A stretch of 43,687 bases of DNA from Bacteroidales bacterium (GTDB lineage Bacteria > Bacteroidota > Bacteroidia > Bacteroidales > UBA932). A model generated the notes under the pieces. It had not been told where the DNA came from and did no database searches. It worked only from the letters and a program-made list of their open reading frames with translations. This document shows, piece by piece, positions 1 through 7,034 of the stretch (positions within the stretch are counted from its first letter, which is position 1; each line of letters begins with the position of its first letter). Location of the stretch: the NCBI GenBank assembly GCA_017458145.1, contig JAFTGA010000032.1, forward strand, positions 1 through 43,687, given 5' to 3'. Position numbers and translations under genes: made by a program.

Positions 1-98
1 GCACGGCTTATCTGCGTCACGCGCAGTCCTTCTTGGAAGTACAGTTTCATCGCTCTCTCATAGTAGAGATCGCGCTTGTTTGAAAAATTAATCTCCAT
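1..98 (-). CDS. transposase-like protein, N-terminal fragment (runs off left edge)
   Basis: An open frame on the minus strand starts with ATG at 98 and leaves the window at base 1. The visible 32 residues begin MEINFSNKRDLYYERAMKLY and continue FQEGLRVTQISR. This resembles the first helices of a helix-turn-helix domain found at the start of many transposases, where a residue-rich helix precedes a 'G-x-x-x-x-I-S' turn. It reads away from a Big2-domain gene whose 5' end is missing right at this point, which fits an insertion sequence having landed there. Terminal inverted repeats cannot be judged because only one end is visible. It could instead be another HTH protein. Confidence 0.4.
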   Translation of the reverse strand, partial: MEINFSNKRDLYYERAMKLYFQEGLRVTQISR

Positions 99-105
99 TT
101 GTTGA

Positions 106-597
106 TCGCATTTGCGAGTCAACTTTTTTCAGGGAAAGACAAAGACTGTCGTTTGGAGTTCAAGCTCTGAAAAAATAGCAACCGCCGAAAATGGAGTAAT
201 CACGGGTGTTTCGTATGGAACAGCAACAATTACCGCAAGATCGGGTTCGGAGTCCACTACGTGCGCCGTTACTGTACTAAGCAATTCTAATGATGGCGTA
301 TATGCAAGATCTCTGGGTGGATCGGTCGTCAATATTAATGGCAAGATTCAAGGTGGCAGTAAACTGAACTTTGGAATTTATAATTATACTGCTGAAAACA
401 TCACCGTCGTTTCTGCTCAATTAGTCAATGGTATTACTCTTAGCGAGGGCAACGTGATGTCTTTAAATACTCCTCTTGCCCCTGGCAGTTCTACTGCATG
501 GAGTTTTACTGTTGGTGCTTTAGGCATTCAATCACCTATCATTCGTTTTGTCTATTTATACAAAGAGCAGGAGTTTACCTGTGAGGCAAAATACTAA
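106..597 (+). pseudogene. Big2 (Ig-like) domain protein, 5'-truncated remnant
   Basis: The reading frame is open from just after an in-frame stop at 103-105 to TAA at 595-597, with no ATG near its start; a TTG at 112 is the only early candidate. The first ~50 residues match a bacterial Ig-like domain group 2: a W-S-S-S segment, I-A-T-A-E-N-G-V-I-T-G-V, then G-T-A-T-I-T-A and a closing C-A-V-T-V. The following ~100 residues are a beta-rich tail with no family I recognise. There is no signal peptide, as expected if the 5' part was cut off by the mobile element whose gene starts at 98 on the other strand. The intact protein was probably exported and cell-surface attached (inference). Its base composition is AT-richer than the core genes. 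Confidence 0.6.
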
Positions 598-623
598 CGG
601 CATAATAATCTATTCATACCCTA

Positions 624-657
624 TTTCACTCCAGTTTACGCTGGAGTGAAATTGTTT
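624..657 (+). terminator. rho-independent terminator after the Big2 remnant
   Basis: A perfect 11-bp inverted repeat (624-634 TTTCACTCCAG with 641-651 CTGGAGTGAAA, 6-nt loop) is followed by a T-rich stretch at 652-659. It lies 27 nt after the stop of the Big2 frame. Confidence 0.7.
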
Positions 658-671
658 TATGGACAATATAC

Positions 672-1180
672 TTGCAGAAACGCAGGAAAATGAAATTCAA
701 TACATTCCGAAATGCTGTATTTCTGGCTCTTCTATTATCCGGAAGTCTTGTAGCCCAAGACCTGCCAAGCCCATATTCCTACGATCCCTCGTGGGGAATC
801 GATTACTCGGATGGCATATTCCACTACTATCCCCGGGACAGGAAGGCAAGTACCTATAAGATCCCTGCATCTATCAAGGTAATCGAAGAACGTGCCTTCC
901 AATGCAATAAGCATCTAACGGAGATTACGATTCCGGAAAGTATAACGAAGATCGGCATGGGTGCCTTCCTTTGGAGTAAGAAACTCAGGACCATCAAAGG
1001 ACAAGTATAGAGCTTCCCTGGAGGGCCTTCGAGGATTACCCGAAACTACGAGTCGTCGATCTTCCTGCAACGGTCTCGGTTTTTGATGGGAAATCCTTAA
1101 AAATCGCGCCCATTTTGGAAACAGTTTTACACGAAAATGCCTTTCTGCTCGGGTACAAGTGTAAATCCCTCCCCGCTTCG
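672..1180 (+). pseudogene. BspA-like leucine-rich-repeat protein, frameshifted
   Basis: The frame begins with ATG at 672 (an in-frame ATG at 690 would give a better signal peptide: basic start, then F-L-A-L-L-L-S-G-S-L-V-A-Q). After a short spacer come LRR_5 (BspA/TpLRR) repeats: I-P-A-S-I-K-V-I-E-E-R-A-F, then I-P-E-S-I-T-K-I-G-M-G-A-F. The frame stops at 1008-1010. From about 1004 the repeat continues in another frame, reading I-E-L-P-W-R-A-F-E-D-Y-P-K-L and then V-D-L-P-A-T-V. So a single frameshift near 1004-1008 breaks the gene. LRR similarity fades around 1170, where the sequence enters a palindromic repeat. BspA-type proteins are surface adhesins in Bacteroidetes; this one looks inactive unless the shift is a sequencing error. 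Confidence 0.65.
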
Positions 1181-1269
1181 GCTTGTTTTCGCGCTTTTTC
1201 TGGGGGAGATTTACAGCCACAGGGCCTCAGATGGCGATTTTTTGTAAATCTGTCCAGCCCGTCCCTTTG

Positions 1270-1333
1270 GCAGGAGGTTCCGGGTCAAGCCCGGAATGAC
1301 TGCCCCCGGATCCCATCCGGCCCGGAATGACGA
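1270..1333. repeat. palindromic repeat, family 1, intergenic copy
   Basis: This contains TTCCGGGTCAAGCCCGGAATGAC followed by a second half-copy GGCCCGGAATGACGAG. The same core occurs at 2671, 8721, 16696, 34641, 36081 and 37388. Here it lies between the broken LRR gene and the terminator of tRNA-Val. Confidence 0.8.
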
Positions 1334-1334
1334 G

Positions 1335-1368
1335 AAAAAACCAGGCACCTCGTAAGTGTCTGGTTTTT
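1335..1368 (-). terminator. terminator of tRNA-Val
   Basis: An inverted repeat, AAAAACCAG-CAC on one arm and GTG-CTGGTTTTT on the other, lies immediately downstream of the tRNA. On the minus strand it ends in a T run. The A/T-flanked arms could terminate in both directions. Confidence 0.75.
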
Positions 1369-1371
1369 CAG

Positions 1372-1449
1372 TGGTGAGGCTTAGCAGATTTGAACTGCTG
1401 ACCTCTTGCCTGTCAAGCAAGCGCTCTGAACCAACTGAGCTAAAGCCTC
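1372..1449 (-). tRNA. tRNA-Val (anticodon GAC)
   Basis: The minus strand reads GAGGCTT-TA-GCTC ... CTTGC-TTGACAG-GCAAG ... AGCAG-TTCAAAT-CTGCT-AAGCCTC-A-CCA. The 7-bp acceptor stem pairs perfectly, and the anticodon and T stems are 5 bp each. The anticodon loop TTGACAG gives GAC, which reads the valine codon GUC. The 3' CCA is encoded (1372-1374). Total length is 78 nt with CCA. A strong promoter precedes it and a terminator follows. Confidence 0.95.
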
Positions 1450-1460
1450 GTTTGGGATTG

Positions 1461-1490
1461 CAAAGATACAACTTTTTTTGAATATCCAAA
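1461..1490 (-). promoter_or_regulatory. promoter of tRNA-Val
   Basis: The minus strand has TATCTTTG at 1461-1468 (Bacteroidetes -7 consensus TAnnTTTG) and a TTTG at 1487-1490, 18 nt upstream (the -33 box). The -7 box is 11 nt from the mature tRNA 5' end. Confidence 0.75.
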
Positions 1491-1499
1491 AAAGAATTG

Positions 1500-2138
1500 T
1501 CAGCCGCCGGAGGGCAGGGCCAGCTCCTTGCGGAAGACCAGCCGGATCTCGCGGTAGCCCATTGCGCCGAAGAGGCGGCGCAGGTGGCTCTCGGCGGAAC
1601 GCTCGGCCTGCTGGAGGATGCCCGCCTGGATGGCGTCGGCGCGCAGGCGCTGCTTGGCCTGGAGGATGATTCCGGCGGTCTCTTCGTGGGTCCGGTGTCC
1701 GGCAAACACCTCATAGTCAGCCGGATTGATGACCACATCCAGGATCTCCACGGGCGGGAGGACGAGATGCAGCGTGTCGCCCGCGACGCGGAAATCCGAG
1801 CCCTCGATCTTCGTGAGGTCGAACCCGGCCCGGACCCGACCTTTGCAGATGAGGACGAAGTCGCTGTTGCCGATGAGCCGGTTCAGGCCGCTGGCCCGTT
1901 TGAGTTCGCCCAGATAGGTGTCGTCGCGGTCGGTCAGCACCAGCTCTTCGTAATAGCCCGCGCTGGCGAGTTCACCCAGGGAGCGGACCTCCTGGACGAG
2001 CGTCGGCGTGGAATCCGCCTGCAGGCCGCGGGACGGGCGCCGCCGGGGCGGGAACAGCAGCAGGACCAGGATGACGGCGAGCAGCAGCGTGAGCGGAAGG
2101 AGATACCGCAGGGGAATATGCAGCGCAGGCTTTCTCAT
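1500..2138 (-). CDS. DUF4230 family membrane-anchored protein
   Basis: 212 residues. One N-terminal transmembrane segment (about residues 11-29, Leu/Val-rich, followed by P-P-R-R-R) anchors a soluble domain outside the inner membrane or towards the periplasm. The rest matches the DUF4230 layout: a beta-rich half around G-L-N-R-L-I-G-N-S-D-F-V-L-I-C-K-G-R-V-R-A-G-F-D-L, then a helical region ending in a short strand (Y-R-E-I-R-L-V-F). DUF4230 has no established biochemical function. It is the last gene of a five-gene operon; its ATG overlaps the stop of the preceding DUF4230 gene (ATGA). The two DUF4230 proteins are paralogs and may form a hetero-oligomer (inference). Confidence 0.75.
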   Translation of the reverse strand: MRKPALHIPLRYLLPLTLLLAVILVLLLFPPRRRPSRGLQADSTPTLVQEVRSLGELASAGYYEELVLTDRDDTYLGELKRASGLNRLIGNSDFVLICKGRVRAGFDLTKIEGSDFRVAGDTLHLVLPPVEILDVVINPADYEVFAGHRTHEETAGIILQAKQRLRADAIQAGILQQAERSAESHLRRLFGAMGYREIRLVFRKELALPSGG

Positions 2139-2728
2139 TCGAAACTGATCTGGATGTTCTCGAATCCCATCTGCTCCAGGACCGGCTGGAAGAATTCCCG
2201 GGCATTGGCTTCCGCCTCGTCCAGAATGCCGAGTTTGGGCAGGTCACGCAGGATTTCGCGTTCGCCCTGCCGGAGCAGGGCCTGGCGCTCCTGGTCGCTG
2301 AACCGCTGTCGGAATCCCGTCACGTCTTCGTATTCGAGGCGGATTTCCTCCGGCGGGAGGTTGATGGAAAAGACGGCGGCACGCGGCAGGACCAGCGAGA
2401 CGGAGCGCGTCCGCTCATCCACGACGATGCGGTCCGGGGAGATGCTGCCCAGATGGATGCCGGCCTTGATGTGGGCCGTGCAGGAGAAGAGGATGCGGCG
2501 GTTGCCGATCTTGAACCATTCGCCTTCGTCGCGGGCGCGGACGGCCTTGCGCACGGTGTATTCTACCGTGCCGAGTTCGTCGCTCTCGCTCAGCAGGGCC
2601 ATGCGCGCGACCAGCTGCTCCTGGAGCGAGGGCCCGCGGGAGCAGGCGGCGAGGAGCAGGAGAAGGAGGAGATTCCCGGTCAAGCCGGGAATGACGAAGC
2701 GGAGACCGGGAATGACGAAGCGTCTCAT
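2135..2728 (-). CDS. DUF4230 family lipoprotein with repeat-derived signal peptide
   Basis: 197 residues. The start ATG at 2726-2728 overlaps the stop of the DUF697 gene. The N-terminus reads M-R-R-F-V-I-P-G-L-R-F-V-I-P-G-L-T-G-N, then L(7)-A-A-C-S, so a lipobox cysteine near residue 29 follows a leucine run. The first ~19 codons are encoded by two copies of the palindromic repeat found elsewhere in the window, so the signal peptide appears to have been built or extended by repeat insertion. The mature part (about residues 35-197) is a DUF4230 domain with F-K-I-G-N-R-R-I-L-F-S-C-T-A-H-I-K-A-G-I, paralogous to the next gene. Function is unknown; the context suggests an envelope complex with the dynamin-like GTPase and the DUF697 protein. 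A later start is possible but would remove the basic n-region. Confidence 0.75.
   Translation of the reverse strand: MRRFVIPGLRFVIPGLTGNLLLLLLLAACSRGPSLQEQLVARMALLSESDELGTVEYTVRKAVRARDEGEWFKIGNRRILFSCTAHIKAGIHLGSISPDRIVVDERTRSVSLVLPRAAVFSINLPPEEIRLEYEDVTGFRQRFSDQERQALLRQGEREILRDLPKLGILDEAEANAREFFQPVLEQMGFENIQISFE
2671..2715. repeat. palindromic repeat family 1 inside a signal peptide
   Basis: Plus-strand GATTCCCGGTCAAGCCGGGAATGAC (2671-2695) is followed by a half-copy ACCGGGAATGAC (2704-2715). It is translated on the minus strand as V-I-P-G-L-R-F-V-I-P-G-L-T-G-N at the start of the DUF4230 lipoprotein. Confidence 0.85.
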
Positions 2729-3702
2729 GCGGCTGCCCCCTCCGCGGGCTCCTGCGCTTCTCCGTTGAGCCAGGCATCGAGTTTCTGTCCGGCGGCGGAC
2801 AGGCCGGCGATGGTCGTGTCCCTGGACAGGGCGAGGAAGGACTTGACGGCATCCAGCATCGCCTGTCGGCGCACCCTGGCCCCGGCCTTGCCCGCCAGGG
2901 CTTCCGCGCCTTCGCGCAGGCAGGCGAGTGTGACGTGGCCGATGCGCAGCGACAGCAGCGTGTTGGCCGTGCCGTCCGCCAGCGAGCGGGTCACGATGCC
3001 GGCCAGCGGGATCTTGGTGAGGGCGCCCAGGTGCAGCATCTCCGGGTCCACCTCCACCTTGTCGAGCGTGTCGGAGAGATAATAGCTGAACAGCGCCGTC
3101 GCGAGGATCCGGGCGTACAGTTTGCCGAGCTGGCCCCAGGTGGGCCGGTAGCCCGAGCAGCGGATCACGTCCGCAATCATCCGGCAGTTGATCACCAGCG
3201 AGGTCAGCGCATCGATCCGTCCCGTCTGGGAGACGGTCGTGACGAGGAAAACCGTCTTCGCCCACTGGCTGATGTGGCCCTGCGCCTTGTCGAAGCGGCG
3301 GTCGAGCTCGTCCTGGATGATGCTGCGCAGCTCCGCCAGATCATAAAAACTGTCCAGCCGCGCGAGCAGTTCCGCCCGGTGTGCAGAAGCCTCCTCCGCC
3401 GGCAGGTCGCCCAGGTTGTCGGCAAGCGAACGGGCGAAGCGCTTCAGCTCTTCGCGCAGCTCCGGCGAGTCCTCCGCCGCCGGGTCCACCGACAGTTTCG
3501 GAAACGGCTTTGCGAGCAGGATGCGGCAGGTCGGAAGGACCACGAGCCAGACCAGGGCCGCGGCAAGCAGCCCGTAGAAGGCCCAGGCCAGCACCGGTGA
3601 GCCGGCGGCCAGCTTGTCCCCGATCGTGATGATGTTGCCTGTAAGCAGGATCACGACGATCAGCGCCAGCGCGACGGCGAGGGAGACGAGCGGTTTCTTC
3701 AT
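2725..3702 (-). CDS. DUF697 (YcjF-like) inner-membrane protein
   Basis: 325 residues. Two transmembrane helices lie at the N-terminus (about 5-27 and 36-58). After a helical linker (about 70-140) comes a DUF697-type region with K-T-V-F-L-V-T-T-V-S-Q-T-G-R-I-D-A-L, then Y-R-P-T-W-G-Q-L-G-K-L-Y-A-R-I-L, and an Ala/Gly-rich stretch of amphipathic helices near 230-250. DUF697 proteins such as YcjF are usually paired with a GTPase (YcjX/DUF463) in Proteobacteria. Here the partner is the dynamin-like GTPase directly upstream, whose stop overlaps this start (TGATG). The likely role is membrane anchor or partner of that GTPase (inference). The C-terminus is low-complexity Ala/Glu. Confidence 0.7.
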   Translation of the reverse strand: MKKPLVSLAVALALIVVILLTGNIITIGDKLAAGSPVLAWAFYGLLAAALVWLVVLPTCRILLAKPFPKLSVDPAAEDSPELREELKRFARSLADNLGDLPAEEASAHRAELLARLDSFYDLAELRSIIQDELDRRFDKAQGHISQWAKTVFLVTTVSQTGRIDALTSLVINCRMIADVIRCSGYRPTWGQLGKLYARILATALFSYYLSDTLDKVEVDPEMLHLGALTKIPLAGIVTRSLADGTANTLLSLRIGHVTLACLREGAEALAGKAGARVRRQAMLDAVKSFLALSRDTTIAGLSAAGQKLDAWLNGEAQEPAEGAAA

Positions 3703-5480
3703 CAGATGATAATGTCTTTGAGTTGTTTCTGAAGGGCCTCCAGCGTGTCGAGCAGCGCCTCCTGCTCCGGGTGGACCATCGGGGCCAGGGCAGCCTCGAA
3801 ACGGGCGCGGATCTGCGCCAGGTAGCCGTCCTGCATCCGCCCGATCTCCGCCGTGAGCATCCGCTTGAGATTCTGGATGGTACGGTTGTCCTGGTCACCG
3901 TAGAAATAGTGCTCCATATTGGACACCGCCTCCCGGACGGTCTCAGGCTTGAGGTGGAAGAGCGACGGGCGCATAAAGCGCTTCACCTTGTCCTCTGGAA
4001 TGTTCTGTTCGCACTGTGCGCGGACTTCCTCCAGGGCCGGAAGCGGCTCCAGAGGCGTGCCCAGGCGGGCGCTCACGGCGTCCAGGCTGTCGCGCATCTT
4101 GTCGCCGAACAGGCGGAAAAGCCGCCCGGTGAGCTTGTCGTCCACGTCGAAAAGGAAGGATGCCAGGATCTCCTTCAGGAGCGCCAGGCACTCCTTGCCC
4201 GACATCGACTTGTTGACCATGCTCTTGGCCAGCGTCTTGAACAGGGAGCGGTCGGCGTCTTCCGAGATGTTGTTGATCAGGGAATCGATGTCGGCCGGAG
4301 AGAGCGCCAGGGCCTTGTCCAGGCCGTCGATGTGCTCCTGGAGCGTCAGGCGGTCGCTGCGGCTGGCGGAAAGCGCCTGCGTTCGCATCCAGATTTTCTT
4401 CACGAGATCATCGCGCAGCTTGTCCGTGCGCTCCAGGCAACGCTCCAGCCGCTGGCCGCCGATCCGGGTGGTGATTTTCTCGTAGAGGCGGTCCTCCACC
4501 GCTTCGAAGTCGTGCCAGGCCTGCTCCAGTTCCGCCTCGCAGCCCGGTCGGGCGACACCCTTGAGATAGTCCGTGACCATCCCGAGGTTCAGGCAGCTGA
4601 CGTAGTCCGGCTCGATGTTGAACCCCTTGTGCTTGATCTCCTCGTATTCGCTCCGGCTCTGGCGCTCCACCTCGGCGCGCCGCGCCCCGGGATCCTGCCA
4701 CCAGGAAGCATCGAAGACATTGTGGATCAGATAGACGGGCACGGACCCGTTGTACTCCCGGAGTTTGTCCAGGTACTCGTTGGAGGTCACGTTGAAGGCC
4801 GACACCGAGCTGTGGACGAACAGGATGAGGTCCACCCGTTTGGACATGGCGTCGTACAGCGCGCTCGAGAGGTTGATCCGGTTGCCGTCGAAGCCCGGCA
4901 TGTCCGCCAGGAAAATCCTGCCGCCGTCCGCGCCGCGGAGCATCTTGCCGGCGGGCGCGGTGATTGCCGTGATAATGGAGCTGTCCTGCCGGTTGTAGGA
5001 CGGAGCGATATACGTGTCGATGTTCTCGTCGCTGAGCGGATAGGACTCGCGGGTCAGGTGCTCGCGCAGCTCGGCGTCGTCGCTCACGATGCCCCGGAGC
5101 TTGTCGATGATCAGGTCCAGGTCCTTTTCCTTGCGGGATTCGTCCTTGGAGGAATAGATCGAGATGGTGGGCTCGCCCCCCTCCTCCAGTCCGGAGATGA
5201 TCGTCGGGCGCAGGGTGCACTCCAGCTTGTCCGTCGGGCTCACATAGCGGTGCGCGAGCAGGTTCACGAGCGTGGACTTGCCGGACTTGACGGGGCCGAC
5301 CACCAGCATGATGAACGAGCCGTGGCGGTACTCCATCGAGCGGCGCTGCAGGCGCAGGAGCCCGGCGGCGATCTCCTCGTCGCCGCCCAGACGCGGCGTG
5401 TACGCTTCGCACAGCTCCGTCAGCTGTGCGGAGATGGCATCCAGCTTCTTTTCGTTGACACTCGCCATGGAAGCCGGCAT
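3702..5480 (-). CDS. dynamin-like GTPase
   Basis: 592 residues. The GTPase domain has a P-loop G-P-V-K-S-G-K-S-T (62-70), a conserved Thr region near 90-95, and a G3 motif D-M-P-G-F-D-G (193-199). A segment V-P-V-Y-L-I-H-N-V-F-D near 255 stands where the G4 N/TKxD motif is expected, here degenerate. The C-terminal ~300 residues are predicted mostly helical, as in the stalk of bacterial dynamin-like proteins, but no transmembrane or obvious paddle segment is visible. Membrane contact is probably through the co-encoded DUF697 protein. An alternative start at M5 is equally plausible. The first codon overlaps the stop of the upstream lipoprotein (TGATG), so translation is coupled. Bacterial dynamins tubulate or fuse membranes using GTP; the specific task here is unknown. 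Confidence 0.8.
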   Translation of the reverse strand: MPASMASVNEKKLDAISAQLTELCEAYTPRLGGDEEIAAGLLRLQRRSMEYRHGSFIMLVVGPVKSGKSTLVNLLAHRYVSPTDKLECTLRPTIISGLEEGGEPTISIYSSKDESRKEKDLDLIIDKLRGIVSDDAELREHLTRESYPLSDENIDTYIAPSYNRQDSSIITAITAPAGKMLRGADGGRIFLADMPGFDGNRINLSSALYDAMSKRVDLILFVHSSVSAFNVTSNEYLDKLREYNGSVPVYLIHNVFDASWWQDPGARRAEVERQSRSEYEEIKHKGFNIEPDYVSCLNLGMVTDYLKGVARPGCEAELEQAWHDFEAVEDRLYEKITTRIGGQRLERCLERTDKLRDDLVKKIWMRTQALSASRSDRLTLQEHIDGLDKALALSPADIDSLINNISEDADRSLFKTLAKSMVNKSMSGKECLALLKEILASFLFDVDDKLTGRLFRLFGDKMRDSLDAVSARLGTPLEPLPALEEVRAQCEQNIPEDKVKRFMRPSLFHLKPETVREAVSNMEHYFYGDQDNRTIQNLKRMLTAEIGRMQDGYLAQIRARFEAALAPMVHPEQEALLDTLEALQKQLKDIII

Positions 5481-6205
5481 CAGTTCTTGTCGGACCAGTA
5501 GGTGATCGTGCGGATCTCCTGCGTCACCGTGGTATAGGTCTCCTTCTCGTCCTCGGCGTCTTCCTCATAGCTCTCGGTAACAGCAGTCACCTCCCGCTTG
5601 GTCCAGTTGCCCCGGGCGTCGAACTCGAGGTAGTCGTAGGTGATCTCGGCGTTCTCGTTGTAACCTTCGTCATAGCCGGTCTGCGTGATCCTGGCAGGCC
5701 AGGGGTGGTTGCCGTCGTAGGTGTAGGTCGAGGTCGTGCCCCATTCCCAGCCGTAGTAGGTCTCCGTGACCACGCGTCCCTTGGCATCGTAATCGTAGGT
5801 CACGTCGCAGTAGCTCATGATGTCGAAACCATCGAACTGCTCTTCGGGGATCGCGGTGTTGTTGAAGGATTTCAGGCGGCCGGAGGCGTCGCGGACCACT
5901 TCGGTATACTGGGCATAGGGGCCGCAGTAGTGGCCGTCGGCATCGTATTCATAGACATTGCCGTAGTCGTCGCGCGTCACGCGCCCCTGCTCATCGAATG
6001 ACAGCAGCAGTTCGTCCTGCTCCAGCCAGGGGTCGCCTTCTTCTTCGTCGAGGGAATTGCTAATCGACACGACGGAATAGCGGACTTCCCGGACGTCGCC
6101 CGTCAGGCCGAAAGTGCGGACGTCCCGGGGAGAGTTGTCACTTTTGTTACAGGAAGCGAGGGCGGCAAGGGCCGCCAGGGAGAGGGCAAAAACCGTTTTT
6201 TTCAT
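5480..6205 (-). CDS. lipoprotein with YD/RHS-like repeats
   Basis: 241 residues. A type II signal peptide (M-K-K-T-V-F-A-L-S-L ... A-L-A-S-C-N) has its lipobox cysteine at residue 19. The mature part shows repeated short motifs typical of YD-like beta repeats: F-D-E-Q-G-R-V-T-R-D, Y-E-Y-D-A-D-G-H, V-T-Y-D-Y-D-A-K-G-R-V-V and E-F-D-A-R-G-N-W. It is a common kind of Bacteroidales outer-membrane lipoprotein of unknown function. It is the first gene of the dynamin/DUF697/DUF4230 operon, behind its own TATCTTTG promoter, and its stop codon overlaps the dynamin start by one base. It may be the surface or periplasmic component of that system, or only share its promoter. Confidence 0.75.
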   Translation of the reverse strand: MKKTVFALSLAALAALASCNKSDNSPRDVRTFGLTGDVREVRYSVVSISNSLDEEEGDPWLEQDELLLSFDEQGRVTRDDYGNVYEYDADGHYCGPYAQYTEVVRDASGRLKSFNNTAIPEEQFDGFDIMSYCDVTYDYDAKGRVVTETYYGWEWGTTSTYTYDGNHPWPARITQTGYDEGYNENAEITYDYLEFDARGNWTKREVTAVTESYEEDAEDEKETYTTVTQEIRTITYWSDKN

Positions 6206-6228
6206 GGAAATCTATCGTTATTTAAACG

Positions 6229-6236
6229 CAAAGATA
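6229..6236 (-). promoter_or_regulatory. -7 box for the five-gene dynamin operon
   Basis: The minus strand reads TATCTTTG 24 nt before the ATG at 6205. It is divergent from the TATCTTTG of the HAD gene, and only 19 nt separate the two boxes. Confidence 0.65.
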
Positions 6237-6255
6237 GCAAATTCAGAAATAAACG

Positions 6256-6263
6256 TATCTTTG
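6256..6263 (+). promoter_or_regulatory. -7 box for the HAD phosphatase
   Basis: TATCTTTG lies 22 nt before the ATG at 6286, matching TAnnTTTG. The short divergent arrangement means both promoters could share a regulator. Confidence 0.65.
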
Positions 6264-6285
6264 CAGACCGCAAACCAAACAGAAA

Positions 6286-6939
6286 ATGACCATCAAGAAC
6301 CTGATCTTCGATTTCGACGGGACCCTCGCGGACACGACCGAGGGGATCGTCCGCTGCAAGCAGGCGACGCTTCGCGAGATGGGTCTGCCGGCCTCGACGC
6401 CGGAACGCATCCGCGGGGTCATCGGACTTCCGCTTCGGGAGTGTTTCGCCCTCGGGACGGACACGCCCGAGGAGCGGCTGGACGAGGCCTGCGAGACGTA
6501 CCGCCGCCTGTTTGCCGAAGTGGCCACGCCCCGCATCACGCTCTTCCCGGGCGTGGCGGAGACGCTTGCGCAGTTGCGCTCGCACGGTCTGCGCCTGTCC
6601 ATCGCCACCTCCCGCACCGGCGCGTCCCTGCGCGAGTTGACCGCCCGGCTGGACATCGCGGAGCATTTCTGCGAGATGGTGGCGACCGAGGATGTGGTCC
6701 ACCCCAAACCAGCCCCCGACCTGGCGCTCCTGCTGTTGGACCGCCTCCAGGCCCGGGCGGAAGAGACCGTTGTCATCGGCGACACGGTCTTCGACCTGCA
6801 GATGGGACGGGATGCCGGCTGCCGCACCTGCGGCGTGACCTTCGGCAACCAGGACCGGCCGCAGTTGCAGACGGCATCGCCGGACTGGATCGTGGACGAT
6901 TTCCGCGAGCTCGCCGGAGTCCTCCTGGCGGGCGCCTGA
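6286..6939 (+). CDS. HAD-family hydrolase, phosphoglycolate phosphatase-like
   Basis: 217 residues. All four HAD motifs are present: D-F-D-G-T at residues 9-13 (nucleophile D9, acid D11), T-S-R-T-G near 107, the lysine in H-P-K-P-A-P-D, and I-G-D-T-V-F-D-L with the Mg-binding acids. The cap is the helical C1 type inserted after motif I, as in Gph and pyrophosphatase PpaX. Substrate cannot be fixed from sequence; phosphoglycolate or another small phosphoester is likely. The gene is monocistronic, with its own promoter and a gap of 95 nt to the next gene. Confidence 0.85.
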   Translation: MTIKNLIFDFDGTLADTTEGIVRCKQATLREMGLPASTPERIRGVIGLPLRECFALGTDTPEERLDEACETYRRLFAEVATPRITLFPGVAETLAQLRSHGLRLSIATSRTGASLRELTARLDIAEHFCEMVATEDVVHPKPAPDLALLLLDRLQARAEETVVIGDTVFDLQMGRDAGCRTCGVTFGNQDRPQLQTASPDWIVDDFRELAGVLLAGA

Positions 6940-6994
6940 AAGCCCTGCAGCCATATCCCTAAAAATGGGGATTTTATTTTCGCGTGAAATCCTC

Positions 6995-7002
6995 TATCTT
7001 TG
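6995..7002 (+). promoter_or_regulatory. -7 box for the HMA protein gene
   Basis: TATCTTTG lies 32 nt before the ATG at 7035. A T-rich tract about 20 nt upstream (within ATTTTATTTT) stands where the -33 element would be. Confidence 0.65.
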
Positions 7003-7034
7003 CTTCTACTGACAATTAATTAACCCTTACAAAT

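Noticed and set aside
659-859. Overlapping 66-codon frame at the start of the LRR gene
   Set aside because: It is in a different frame from the signal peptide and LRR repeats, and has no features of its own.
3723-5501. 592-codon plus-strand frame opposite the dynamin gene, and similar ones at 7963-9516, 17507-19129, 19394-21283, 21711-23468 and 34442-36367
   Set aside because: All mirror convincing genes on the other strand and have no recognisable motif or promoter.
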